Below, one piece after another: positions 41,949-52,397 of a stretch of 64,000 nt of DNA (positions within the stretch are counted from its first letter, which is position 1; each line of letters begins with the position of its first letter). Origin of the DNA: Gracilaria domingensis (taxonomy: Eukaryota; Rhodophyta; Florideophyceae; Gracilariales; Gracilariaceae); contig VCMS01000112.1 of NCBI GenBank assembly GCA_022539475.1, forward strand, positions 263,131-327,130. The letters run 5' to 3'. The translations under genes were made by a program, and so were the position numbers. The notes below the pieces were generated by a model. That model had not been told where the DNA came from. It saw nothing but the letters and a program-made list of their open reading frames with translations, and did no database searches.

Positions 41949-42577
41949 AGTTGTGTTAGGGTCGTTACCCTAACACAACTCAACCACCCTGCCCGCGGGC
42001 ACGTTACGTTTTGGCTGGATATGCGTGCGGTGTGTGTTTTGGGAGGTCTGTGGACGCTACCAGAATGAGGCGAAAACGAGCCCGCGGGCGGGGGGGGGTC
42101 GGTCGTGTTAGGGTAGGTACCCTAACACGACCGGACCCCCCCGCCCGCGGGCATGAAATCGCACATTTTTGAAAAAATCGGCCAAAACGTGCCCGCGGGC
42201 GGGGGGGTCCGTTCGTGTTAGGGTAGGTACCCTAACACGAACGGACCCCCCGCCCGAGTGCATAAAAAAGCACATTTTTTAAAAAACCGGCCAAAACGTG
42301 CCCGCGGGCGGGGGGTCCGTTCGTGTTAGGGTAGGTACCCTAACACGAACGGACCCCCCCGCCCGAGTGCATAAAAAAGCACATTTTTTAAAAAACCGGC
42401 CAAAACGTGCCCGCGGGCGGGGGGGTCCGTTCGTGTTAGGGTAGGTACCCTAACACGAACGGACCCCCCCGCCCGAGGGCATAAAAAAGCACATTTTTTA
42501 AAAAACCGGCCAAAACGTGCCCGCGGACGGGGGGGTGCGGTTGTGTTAGGGTAGCCACCCTAACACAACCGATCCCC
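41949..42577. repeat. Tandem array of six palindromes with head-to-head TTAGGGT
   Basis: GTGTTAGGG recurs at 41953, 42105, 42215, 42323, 42433 and 42543, a spacing of 152, 110, 108, 110 and 110 bp. Each copy is the left arm of a palindrome GTGTTAGGGTA-GG-TACCCTAACAC (spacer variants CGTT in the first, GCC in the last). In the central units it is lengthened by G/C runs and TCCGTTC / GAACGGA to 24-bp arms. Units also share CCCGCGGGC and an AAAAAAGCACATTTTTTAAA stretch. It is flanked by TTTTGGGAGGTCT (42037-42049, inside the first interval) and its complement (42623-42635). Confidence 0.92.
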
Positions 42578-42635
42578 CCCACGCCGGTGGGCACGTTCTG
42601 GTCACATTTTAGAACCATGCCGAGACCTCCCAAAA

Positions 42636-44622
42636 CCCCTTCCTCAACACTTCTTGCACTCATTACCATGCACCCGCCCGCGAACACGTTGGCACCGCTG
42701 TCTACGTGGATTGGCGGGATGGCAAAAAGCTGTACATTAATTAGAGTATATCTTGAGTATTAGGAGCGCTTCAAAACGCATGAATGGAGAGCGCTACCAT
42801 TGTTCGCATAAATCTACGTCCACCAAAACCCTTCGCTAGAAGGAACTTTTTGAGGCCATTCTGTAGCGTTTTGATACCTCCCAAAACACAATCGGTTGCA
42901 TTCCTTGCAACGATTTTGTTGCGAGCTCAGTACAGATCTTTTAGAGATATATCAACTAGTTTTTCATCCAATTGATGCTCAACCAGTAACATAATACGCG
43001 ACCTTGTTACAATTTGTGTAGTGTCTGACACACTACACTATTTAAACTGATCAAAGTGGCGAAGAGACGTACCACCGAAGCGCGCCAACACCCTCACGCA
43101 CAAAAGTGGTAATGCGCAGGGATGAGATGCATAAAAAAACAGAGTGACGACAGTATGTAGCTACTTAAATACTCGCCACAACTTTTTCCCGTGAAGATAC
43201 AAATTCTACCGAGGATGAAGATAAGGTATTATCTAATAGCATGAGCGCTTCCGCTTTAGCGTTCAATTTATATATCTGAATCTAATTTGTTCGTTGTGAC
43301 GGTCTGACAAACAGCGATGAAGGCCTCCAACGACCATATAATACCGGATTTATAGGGGTAATAGAGCGAGCTCTCTGCGAAACACCATAAATAACTAAAT
43401 GGAGTCCTGATAGGCTAACTACTACATGATTTTCAGAGGTTTAGAGAACGGGGTTTGTAGCAGCTCTTATATGCTAAATTCATTCAGTATAAAACTCTAT
43501 GAAACAGAATGGCGACGAGAGTCGTCGCAGAAAGCAAAACAGATGGTAGGCATGAAAACCGTTCAGCCCTGTGTGCTTGAGCTGGTAGCACATGATTATC
43601 GTTCCAATTTTGAAATCGTATCGCTTCACCTTCCGTTAACAAAGCCTGTCACCAACAATACAAGAGAAGACATTAATCGACGTGTTGCGGAGATGCCGTA
43701 AAAGGCTGCCAATGGTGTTAGTTTTTCTTCTGTTGAGAGTCGAGATAGAACCTCAGACTCCCAGGTCTAGAGCTATGAATTCCTGCCCACGACTTTGTCG
43801 AGGAGCGTTAAAGGCTTCAATCTGCCACCGAAGGGACGAAATAGAGTTTTCATTACATCATGCGCCACGATTGCACCTATAACTAGTCCAAGCGACGCCC
43901 GAGTACTGAGAGAAAACTGTTTTGATTGAAGCCCTGTCCTGCGCTCCCTATCAGATTTCAAAGAATTCCTTTACGAAAGGAAAACCATGTCAAGGTTTTT
44001 GTATGCTTTGGCCTCCATCATTCAAAGGAGATCTGCCTTTGTGAAGGTTCCATTCAGTGACCTGCCTTTCTTCGACGTGGACAAATCTATATGTAAACCT
44101 TTGGCAAAAAAGTTGCATTGCATTGGGGATAGATTTGTGTTTGTAAAGTTGCTGATTTGAGTACGTATCGTTCGAAATAAACGTGACGTGGATGATTCTA
44201 TTGCAGTGAGTAGCGTCTCTGACTAGAGGTTTTCGATTTCTGGAGTATTAATCAGCTTCAATTTGTCTGGATGCAAGTTGCGTAACTGTTCGAAGAGAGC
44301 TCTCCTTGTTCCCAACAGACTGCATAGAAACAAACTTTGGATCAATCCTACCGTCAAGGGGGTTTCTATGAACGACGGAATAAGAGATATGTAATCAGAA
44401 CGCTTGAGAGTACCGCCTGAGATATACCCTCCCTCGCAAGACATATACTTCTTCCTGCCTCGTCTTTCTTTGCATATTCTAGAATAACTGAGTATGTATC
44501 TCTAACGCTTTTGGTTTGGTCTTGAGAGGGTCCAGTGATTGAAGTAAGAATACTACCTCATGAAGATGAGGGAGGGGCCTCGAATCTATGACAGGAGCTC
44601 CCCGTTTTGGTCCCGTGAAGAG
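42636..44622. other. AT-rich repeat-zone DNA
   Basis: Nearly 2 kb. It contains a third ACCTCCCAAAACAC copy (42877-42890), a small palindrome (GTGTAGTGTCTGACACACTACAC, about 43016-43038) and fragmentary frames on both strands (plus 43426-43701; minus 43773-43961 and 44223-44444) that may be remnants of the transposon gene to the right. Confidence 0.4.
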
Positions 44623-45954
44623 TTAACAGAATGTCTTTAGCCTCAAAAGTATCCGCACGACAACTTGCAGAGGATGGCACACTCGACTTAGTTTGTCTTC
44701 GTTGATGAACTGAAAACTTTCTGCGTGAGATTTAGAATGGGCTCCAGGACTTGACGAAGAGATTCTTGAAGGATTTGCATCCTGGACTCGCGTAGAGTTG
44801 CTAGAAACGAATGGCATTGCGTCTGCTTCAGATACGGAAACCTCGATCAGTGTGGTAGGGAAGTATGCCACTACTGTGAGGTCATCACGGATGCACTTAC
44901 GGCGTAGCTCGTCGGAGAAGTTGGGAAATATGAGCTGAAGAGGATAGGCGGTAAATGATGTTTGCTTTAGAGTTGTTGAAGACTTATCGGTGTATACCTG
45001 CAGAAGACCTACGAAAGATTCACTGTAACTTATTTCTTGGGAGTACCACACTATTCTACTATCCAAAGAGCCCATGACCATTTCCTTAAGTTTTGAGGTG
45101 GCGTCTCTTGCGAGAGAGCCGGACATGGGGTGAGATATATTCATGGAGTGGGTCTGAGGTATAGGGTGGAAGAATGTGTTTTCGTTGTTAGCCAACTGGA
45201 GCTGTTTCAAAAGTGTCTGAACGGGGTCTCTCGTGTAGAGGGTGGCGCGGAACGTACATCCTTCTGGAGAGACAGTTCTTCGATTGAAACCGTCCTTTGA
45301 GGCGTATCGTTCGAAAATGGCGTTCTTCAGTTCTGTACAGCGCTTGGAACTTGTTATAGTCTCGTTGAATCGCTTTTGCGAGAATCGCGGGTCCCGAAGT
45401 AGCCCAATTAGCTCGTCTGCCTCACGATGACCAAGGTTGGAAGCTACTGAAGCCAGACAAACCGTGAGATAATCCATATGCAAATCACCGAGGGCCTCCT
45501 CAGAAGGCACTGGGCGGGAACTGCTTCCGTGTTCTTGCTCTAATGACGCCGGACCCGGGGAAGGAGAAACACAATGCGAAGTGTCCGGAATGGGAGGGGC
45601 GCACGGAGTGTGGTCAACGATGTCCTCGGACACCGGAGGCTCGGGAAGGCGACAAGGGGCAGTGACCGTTTCGGAAGATGCGGCCGCGTGCGCGGAAAGC
45701 TTGAGACGTTTGCTTCTCCGAATGGGCCGCCTATTTTCGTCTTCCAGCGCTGCTTTCAGACGAAACGGGCAATGGTTGACATGCTGTTGAAGAGATAGGA
45801 CTTCTCGGCGAGTAACGAAGGGGCACCCACGCTTCTTATGTGTACAGTAGTAGACCATGGGAAGAAGAAATGAACGAAAAACGACGACAAAGACTTCAAG
45901 GGAAGGTCGTCCGAAGGGAGAAGGAGGTCGAGCGACAGTCAAGATCGACGTCAT
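44623..45954 (-). CDS. Probable transposon-derived zinc-finger protein
   Basis: 443 residues, ATG to TAA. Near residue 35 is a single C/H-rich finger: YYCTHKKRGCPFVTRREVL followed by QQHVNHC. The middle is disordered (RRPIRRSKRLKLS with an NLS-like patch). Then come LLKQLQLANNENTFFHPI, RIVWYSQEISYSESFVGLL and SFTAYPLQLIFPNFSDELRR, which recall the segment before the catalytic core of Plavaka/KDZ-type transposases, where the protein names a 'd-k-t-x-L' stretch and target currency. The catalytic core does not follow in this frame; short minus-strand frames to the left (44223-44444, 43773-43961) may be its decayed end. Assignment is tentative. Confidence 0.45.
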   Translation of the reverse strand: MTSILTVARPPSPFGRPSLEVFVVVFRSFLLPMVYYCTHKKRGCPFVTRREVLSLQQHVNHCPFRLKAALEDENRRPIRRSKRLKLSAHAAASSETVTAPCRLPEPPVSEDIVDHTPCAPPIPDTSHCVSPSPGPASLEQEHGSSSRPVPSEEALGDLHMDYLTVCLASVASNLGHREADELIGLLRDPRFSQKRFNETITSSKRCTELKNAIFERYASKDGFNRRTVSPEGCTFRATLYTRDPVQTLLKQLQLANNENTFFHPIPQTHSMNISHPMSGSLARDATSKLKEMVMGSLDSRIVWYSQEISYSESFVGLLQVYTDKSSTTLKQTSFTAYPLQLIFPNFSDELRRKCIRDDLTVVAYFPTTLIEVSVSEADAMPFVSSNSTRVQDANPSRISSSSPGAHSKSHAESFQFINEDKLSRVCHPLQVVVRILLRLKTFC

Positions 45955-46540
45955 GCTGAGAACGGAGAATATATTTTGAGTTTAAACCGCGTGCTTTCGT
46001 TCAAAAACGAACGTAGGTACACGTCGACCTCAACACAAGGGTGTACTTCTCGTATTATCTACCACTGGTTATAAACCTGTGGTTCTCCAACGTTGTAAGC
46101 TGTACACCTGTCCAATCTCGCACAGAAAAATAAATCTCTTCCCTCCGCCGCCGCCGCTGCGCCCCCGACGTCCGACCTTCCGTTACCGTCGTGATCCGTG
46201 CCATCCACATCCTCGCGTTATACTCCGCTCCGTCCCTCTTTTTCCTCCCTCTACTTTATGGAGGCTCCTTAAAGTAGAGGGCGGAAAAAAGTAGGACGGA
46301 GTCATCCGTATCTAACGGATGTATTCCGTGCAGTCTATTCGTACGTTCTTCCATATCCTTCCACGTATCTTTGCTCTAAACTAACCAATCCTCACCACGT
46401 TTCTTCGCGCTCTGCGACATGCAAACGGCAGGAAATAAGCTAATCACCCCCAACTTCTTCTATTTGCTCAAGATATAGAACGAGTTGAAGGGTGAAAACG
46501 GGAACCTGGTAACCCAAAGCGACCACTGTAAGTACGCGAC
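45955..46540. other. Intergenic with long hairpin
   Basis: Promoter side of the zinc-finger gene. It contains a 33-37-bp-arm inverted repeat (46222-46302). No gene is supported. Confidence 0.45.
46222..46302. repeat. Long imperfect hairpin
   Basis: The left arm (46222-46258) contains CCCTCTACTTTA; the right arm (46270-46302) is its complement, with three small interruptions and an 11-base loop. Confidence 0.8.
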
Positions 46541-46554
46541 GAATGGTTCATTTC

Positions 46555-46639
46555 GTTGCGCCATAGGCTCTAGTTTCGCCTCTTGCGCTACTTTTCAAAA
46601 GTAGCGCAAGACGCGAGAAGCTAGAGCCTAAAGCGCAAC
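46555..46639. repeat. Terminal hairpin of copy B
   Basis: Arms of about 40 bp: GTTGCGCCATAGGCTCTAG ... CTTGCGCTACTTTT against AAAAGTAGCGCAAG ... CTAGAGCCTAAAGCGCAAC, with one internal bubble. Confidence 0.82.
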
Positions 46640-46941
46640 AAAACAAGTTGGTTCCTTGGCGATCTTGGATCTCTGACTGTTCGGGATAGACGATTCTGGT
46701 ACTTGGTTGGGACATAGGCTGCTCTTTCGTTTATCGCATCTTGCGGTATGTTTGCTGCATGGGCATTCTTGGTGCCCTTGCTTGTGAGTTCTCGCTTCGA
46801 CACCTTTTGCGCTTTACGATGATGGTGGGCTGGTAATCTAACCGATCCCTTTCCTTCTTCTTCTTCCTTTTGCGAGTTACTAGGTCCCTCGACTTTTCTA
46901 GCGCAATGTTTCTGTTTTGTTTTATCAATGGTACGTTCCAT
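46621..46941 (-). CDS. Small basic protein frame of the repeat element, copy B
   Basis: 106 codons, starting MERTIDKTKQKHCARKVEG. Third instance of the open frame described at 37193. It stays open despite substitutions, which argues for past selection. Confidence 0.35.
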   Translation of the reverse strand: MERTIDKTKQKHCARKVEGPSNSQKEEEEGKGSVRLPAHHHRKAQKVSKRELTSKGTKNAHAANIPQDAINERAAYVPTKYQNRLSRTVRDPRSPRNQLVLLRFRL

Positions 46942-47636
46942 CGCATTTCAAATGTATCCAACGGATCTTTGACTAACTTATGGATACTTTCTGCTTGCGT
47001 ATAGAGGTAAACGAATTTTGATGCGGACGTAGCTCACGAGTTTCAGGTGCAGGTTCCTCAAGTAGGGAACCATGCATCTGGGCATGGTTCCCTACATGAG
47101 GAACGGAGAGGATGAGGCGCTTCGCGCCTCATCCTCTCGGAGTGCGTATGTGTTCTACCGATACTGCACTTCGGTGGAGGTGCCCTCTGCGGCATCTGCC
47201 GCAGATTGCGCCTACATCCGCTTCATCATGGGGAAATGGTATATGTAATATAGCAAAGTAGTGGTTAGCAAAAACGGTCGATAGAAGAATAGATACGAAT
47301 AAAACGGTATGATTTCATAATGGACATCATCTGTACTAGCAACAGTATTCCATGCGTTGCAGGGTATTATTCCGCAGAAGGTATCGTGTAATGTGCACCT
47401 TAATGGAAACTGAACCTAGACTTCGCGAAATACCGTTCAGGTAGCCCTCGACTAAAGAACTAGCACGAGTGGAAAACCCACCAGTATTTACTGCACAGCG
47501 ATTCTGGACGACCCAAGCAATTATCTTCAAATTTTGAAATAATTGATCTCGATATTTTTTCAAAAAATTTACTGGACGACCCTTGCCACTTTCTGGACGA
47601 CCCTCGCCAAAAACTAGCATCTGCAAGAGACAGACG

Positions 47637-48173
47637 GATCATTCTTAAAAAATGTCGTCGAGCTGTTACGCCTCAAATCAAGTCGCGCAGCATACTCCGC
47701 GCTGGTATCTACCAGGCTGGTAGATACCAGCGCTGAGTACCAGTGGTAGTACCAGCCCTATAAAGAAACCGCACGACATCTTCATCCCTGTGTAGGCCTT
47801 CCACAACCTCTGTTTTCGGCGCTTCACCGGGTGCAACAACTGTCTCATTACGCTGGATCCCAGCAGTCCATCGTCTTTCCGGTTTGAGACCGGCCAACGA
47901 AAGATCGAATCGACCGGCGCTGCTCCATTCTCTCAACCTCACTTGTATGAAATTTCTGCCTTTCCGCCGCCCTCCCCGCCCCTCCAGTTCGACCGGATTC
48001 CCCAGCTCGCTGTCGGCGCCGAGCTGCAGTTGCTGTCACAGTCTAGTCGGGCCGCTTCTCTCCTGTTATTCTTACCTGTTCCTCTCTTCGCGTCCGTTTC
48101 AGAATAGCCGCACTCCGCTTCACATGCACACCATCCGTCCTATACCTGCCACTTTGCACAGTTTTTCACCCAT
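47637..48173. other. Region upstream of DET1
   Basis: Contains a perfect palindrome (47699-47733). The N-terminal 150 or so residues expected of DET1 are not recognisable here. A TAG at 48105-48107 closes the DET1 frame, and a GCACAG acceptor-like site at 48161 could begin an exon in phase. Confidence 0.4.
47699..47733. repeat. Perfect inverted repeat, 17-bp arms
   Basis: GCGCTGGTATCTACCAG, one base, then the exact complement. It lies about 60 bp beyond the edge of copy B. Confidence 0.88.
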
Positions 48174-49694
48174 ATGTATACAAAGTCCATAGTCGCGCCC
48201 ACCGCCCATATTGCAAGAGACGTTTCAATAACTACCGCCAGGGGCGGGTACCTCATACTTGCTTCCTATCAAACTCACGATCAACCGCTTCACCCTCCCC
48301 CGCAAACGAATCCGCTACCGGCCATTTCAACCCTTCCGTCCATGACCATCACTTTTTATCTGCTCGAGGTTAGCACTGGTGTCGTTGCCGATCGTTTTGT
48401 ACTTTTGGATGATTACGTCAGGTTTGCCTCACATGAAGGCGTCCATTTTTATGGCGACATGCTTTGTATTCTGTCCATGAGACATCAGCTCTTGCATATC
48501 GTCAAGATACAGGAGACGCTGGGAAAGTTTACCGAGGAGCGATGCATTGGTGCCATGTGCGACAGAGATGACTATCAGGTCATTGCGCGTGCGCGAGAGG
48601 CACAAAATTCATATGTGGCTCAGCGCCAACAAAGGACCCATTCTGTATCGCAGCAACCCTCACTTTCAAACCAGTCGCAGAACAGCGAGCGTGATCGAAA
48701 CGTAGCGGACCCGGTGCCTGCTCCTGCGCCAGATGCCGAGGATGACGACGAAAATCAACCCGAGCACAATGAACCAAAGGAGACTGGCTTGGGTAATGGA
48801 ATGCTCAAGGATACGTTTGACGTCGGGCTCATGAGAAGGTTGCTGGTATATGTGTATAGACGCATGAATTCTGAGGGTAATGCGTCACTATTTTATCGCC
48901 ACATCGGACAGTACAGCCTTCTGGTGATGCGAAAAGCACAGTTTTTGGATGATGGTCATCTCTTGATTCGTTTGGGATCATTCAATGGTAGTGAACATGG
49001 TACTCAGCAGCAGAATGTGCTGGCGAGAGAGACCTGTTTCTTTGTCGTCTACTGCATGTCCATCACCTGCATTATAAACTTGTTTGAAAACAGATCTATC
49101 CAACTTTTGCGAACGTTTCACATGTACAGAGAGGATTTTGTAGGCGATGAAATGGAGGCGGCATCATTACCGCCTCTGCGAAACAGTGTGCTGGACGAAC
49201 AGGACGGCAGGGAGAGGCCTGGCGCTAATGAAGGAAGCGCTCCTCGTAGGAATGGCACGAACGAAAGAGTAGAGCGGTCGTGGACAGACTCCGCAAATCG
49301 ACGAGGCACTTCTGACAGAGTAAGAAGGACCAGGCTGGAGTTTTCGCGTATTCCTGTGTCCAGACAGGTGCGGATGGTATCGCCTTACCTGGGCCGCTCA
49401 TTGTTATCGTATAATCCGGAGAGAAGCAATGTCCTGACTGCTCGGCGATTTGCTCCTGCCAAGGAATGAGGCAGTGTTAAGTTTATGAGCGCTGAAACAG
49501 GCGAATTGAGATTCAAGTCGGTGACCGAGTTTAGTTTGCTGGATGGGGAAGCGGAAGGAGAGAAAGGTGTGACGGAAAATGAGGACGTTGGTCTCCGACG
49601 AAGAATGTTTCTTTTTCACCCGCTCTTGCCGTTTGTTATGGCAATGGAGGGGCATCGGCCCGTGAACTTTCATGTTTACAGGCATGCCGAATGA
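48174..49694 (+). pseudogene. DET1: DET1-like gene, 5'-short and with one in-frame UGA
   Basis: DET1 joins the DDB1-CUL4 ubiquitin ligase and represses photomorphogenesis in plants. The frame from ATG 48174 gives ITFYLLEVSTGVVADRFVLL and GVHFYGDMLCILSMRHQLLH (beta-propeller part), a disordered insert, LMRRLLVYVYRRMNSEGNAS, RKAQFLDDGHLLIRLGSF, CFFVVYCMSITCIINLFENR and SRQVRMVSPYLGRSLLSYNP, all in DET1 order. A TGA (49467-49469) follows APAKE; the same frame then continues GSVKFMSAETGELRFK and RRRMFLFHPLLPFVMAM to a TGA at 49694, the expected DET1 C-terminus. The N-terminal third is missing. It may be a pseudogene, or a recoded or spliced gene; I lean to pseudogene. Confidence 0.75.
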
Positions 49695-51254
49695 TAATCA
49701 CCGCATATGACGATTTTTACGGGCGGAAGTAGTCTGCGGATCTGAACTGCTGCGCAATACATACATACATGGACTGACAATGTACCCAACGTTGTCTTTC
49801 TTCATATAACTTTTTCGTTCATAACGAATCTGGCCAAGTGCGATTCATTCTATCCCTATCTACACAAACGGACTCCAGATACTGATTTGAGGGCACGGTC
49901 AATATTGGTTTTTTCATTAACGCTTTTCTCACATATGACGTCGTCAACGGGGCGAAATTCGCGAAAAGCTAACTACTTCAGGTCGAACTGCACAGTGCGG
50001 CCCTGTAGACTCGCAATAGATTGCATCAAAGCTCTGCAGTTCACTCCATTTGTCCCTCTTAAGCTTGAAAGGAATCACAAAAGCACCAAAGTGTATAACT
50101 CCGATATAGAAATTTCATTGAAGTTGATCACGATGGTGAACGGAACTTTTGTATCCAAAATTATGGGAAGGAGTACAGATTAGTTTGAGTTGCTGTGTGA
50201 CCCACCGGACTTTAGCTCGTGTACTTGCTAGAGCATGAAACGGGGGTAGTAATCGTACAGAGAGTGGAATACGACCCATGGCAGTGAACACAGGGCATCC
50301 GGAAATGAACGGGCTCGAGTGGTGGGAAGATGAACAGCTACGAATGCCGTTCCCACGTGCGCTGCGGGTTACGGCAGCACCAAGGCAAATATGTTTAGTG
50401 ACACTCAAACGCGCTCACGACAGCCTCCTATGATCACCTAAACATTTCTCTTACCCTGTAGCGCCGCTAACGCTTTGTCTGCTCTTACAATCTGGACCAC
50501 CGTCATATCGAAGCCACCAACTTGCAAATTGCTGAGTGGATATAAGGGTGATCAAACTTGTACTTTTTCTAAGGTACACCTAAACCTATTCTTCGGGTTT
50601 AGGAAAAATATTCGCTTTACTCTGAGTGGTATGTAAGAGATATGACGTCCACAGTGGATTAAGCTGTTTTATGCTCCAGAAGGAAGTGATTTCGTTCAGT
50701 GACGAACCCTGGGCGTGGGAACGGTCTGTTACTTTAAAGAAAGCACAAGCGCTTCGGAACTGATGTCTAAATAGAGACATTGTCTACCACATGGAGCAGT
50801 TTCTTTCATTGCGTGCGACACGTGCTGCCGACGAAGTAATCTTCGCTCAGACAAAGTTTTGATTCAAGATATACCTTTTCGACTACTTGCAAGGTTAGAG
50901 TGTCAAATTGGAACTCAGCCATCGCAGAAGTTCATGGTCTGTACAGGATAGTTCTGCCCAAACTCCGACCCTGTACAGCTACTGTTCACGTCAACTAACC
51001 CTTAATGACTTGTATGGGGATTGTGAAATTTATTTGGCAACGGTGAATGCGGGGAAGGTTACGATTACTAATTAGAAGCTAAAGGAGACGTGCCGTGTGT
51101 ACATTGATTATGTCTCGAAGACATATCTCCGGATGGCTTTCGCCGCGATCATAGTACTTAAACTCGCTCTTCCGTGTCCCAGTACCCTCAATACTTCTCT
51201 TGCCGGGAATCTTAACAAAAGCTGTCCACCGAAACTAAGCGTTTGGCGATCAAG
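49695..51254. other. Intergenic
   Basis: About 1.56 kb with only short frames. No promoter, repeat or RNA gene is recognised beyond a small CCTAAACC/GGGTTTAGG fold near 50580-50605. Confidence 0.4.
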
Positions 51255-51801
51255 ATGGAGATGACTCGCAACGTTTCGTCCTTTGCCGCAGAGATGTCTA
51301 AAAGAGTGCAAGACTGCGTTTCAGAAGCAGAAATGATGATATCTTTGTTGAAGGAAGTGACCAAAGGTGAGTCACCGCTTGGAAAGGTTATTACGAAGAT
51401 GATCTTGGACGCGATCAAAGGATTGCCGGATGTTTTAAGAGCAGTGGAAAGAGGGCTGCTTGAAGCTCTTGTGGAAGAATTGACAGAGTTTTGCTTGCGG
51501 TCTCAGAACGAGCACTGGTCGTTCTCTGGGCAACCTGCAACAGGAAGCTGCTTTTCCAGCAGACATTGAGAAAGTCCCCGAAGACGACTAAATGATGGTC
51601 GTGGATGAAAATACCGAAGATGAGGGAGAAACTTCGGTAATCTATGGCAAGCAGCATTCTAAACCTTTCGAAGAGAAACGTTGCACATATCATCAAACTT
51701 GTCGTCGCTGGAAAACCGTTGGACGGAAACGGAAGCTGTCTGAACCAACTACCTTCGGTAGGACAACTATTAAAGCGGTGGACAGAGTTACAGGCAAGTG
51801 A
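51255..51801 (+). pseudogene. Possible helical-protein relic
   Basis: From ATG 51255 a helical frame reads MEMTRNVSSFAAEMSKRVQD and ILDAIKGLPDVLRAVERGLL before ending at 51569. After a frame change the plus strand gives NLQQEAAFPADIEKVPEDD, a TAA at 51590-51592, then MMVVDENTEDEGETSVIYG in phase, ending at 51801. The pieces look like one broken gene, but no family is recognised. Confidence 0.3.
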
Positions 51802-51834
51802 AGCACGTTTTACTGGTGTCTGTCTGAGTTCAGT

Positions 51835-52397
51835 CTAGTCGGTGGGTGCTTGTTTTTGAGGTTCTTCCAAGCCCACACCGCGCATCCAGCACTTTTTATA
51901 GGCCTCTGGGTTCCGCAAACCTCTGCCGCTCTTATGCACTAACGCACGCCACGCAATGCGCTGAGCGCTAAGACTTACATGGTGCGGACACGCAACCGTA
52001 GCATGACCTCTCCGCAATTGTTCGTGTATCAAGACGCACTCTTCTGCATTTGGTGTTACATCATTGCCACGCTCATCTGCCAAGTGCATTTGCTTGCATT
52101 CCATACTAACCCCTCTTGGAAATGATACTAACTTCTAGACTGACTTGAGCTCGTTGAAATCGCGGATGAAAACTCAATAGATATCCTTCCGTCGTACAGC
52201 ATCAGGTCCAGACTTAGGTTCATAGGGTTTCGAAAAGGATAAGGAGAGTCGGGCGGCTTTCTGCTCAACATACTACAAGCCCAGGAAAAGGCGTACACTT
52301 CGGTTCCACTACCTTCGAAGAAAGCCCGCAGAAAAGAGAAGTCTTGGTCAGTGTATAGCGCAGAGTTATGCCGCAAAGGAAGACAGCATGAAAGCAT
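51835..52397 (-). pseudogene. Two short protein-like fragments
   Basis: Minus frames of 89 codons each: 52397-52128 (with ALYTDQDFSFLRAFFEGSG and FRNPMNLSLDLMLYDGRIS) and 52104-51835 (ECVLIHEQLRRGHATVACP, RIAWRALVHKSGRGL). Both have protein-like composition but no domain I know. They may be exons or remnants of one element. Confidence 0.25.

Larger units (their letters stand above)
46541..47636 (-). mobile_element. Novel hairpin/iteron repeat element, copy B (inverted)
   Basis: About 1.10 kb, reverse orientation to copy A, with the same order of iterons, H1-H3 hairpins (47186-47205, 47106-47138, 47053-47104) and one copy of the basic frame. At the frame's end it carries a large hairpin (46555-46639) of which copy A keeps only one arm (near 37882-37905), so B may be closer to the ancestral layout. 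Confidence 0.75.

Noticed and set aside
41949-42577. Interstitial telomere tract
   Set aside because: TTAGGG occurs once per arm and in inverted orientation, not as tandem telomeric repeats.
41949-42577. CRISPR array
   Set aside because: Evenly spaced repeats, but the spacers are nearly identical to each other and the host is eukaryotic.
43426-43701. Plus-strand frame of 91 codons continuing past stops
   Set aside because: Minus-strand frames in the same interval look at least as protein-like; the coding strand cannot be decided, so no gene was called.
49695-49760. SECIS element for DET1 UGA
   Set aside because: The ATGA, AA and TGA elements are present in order, but the connecting helix has few pairs.
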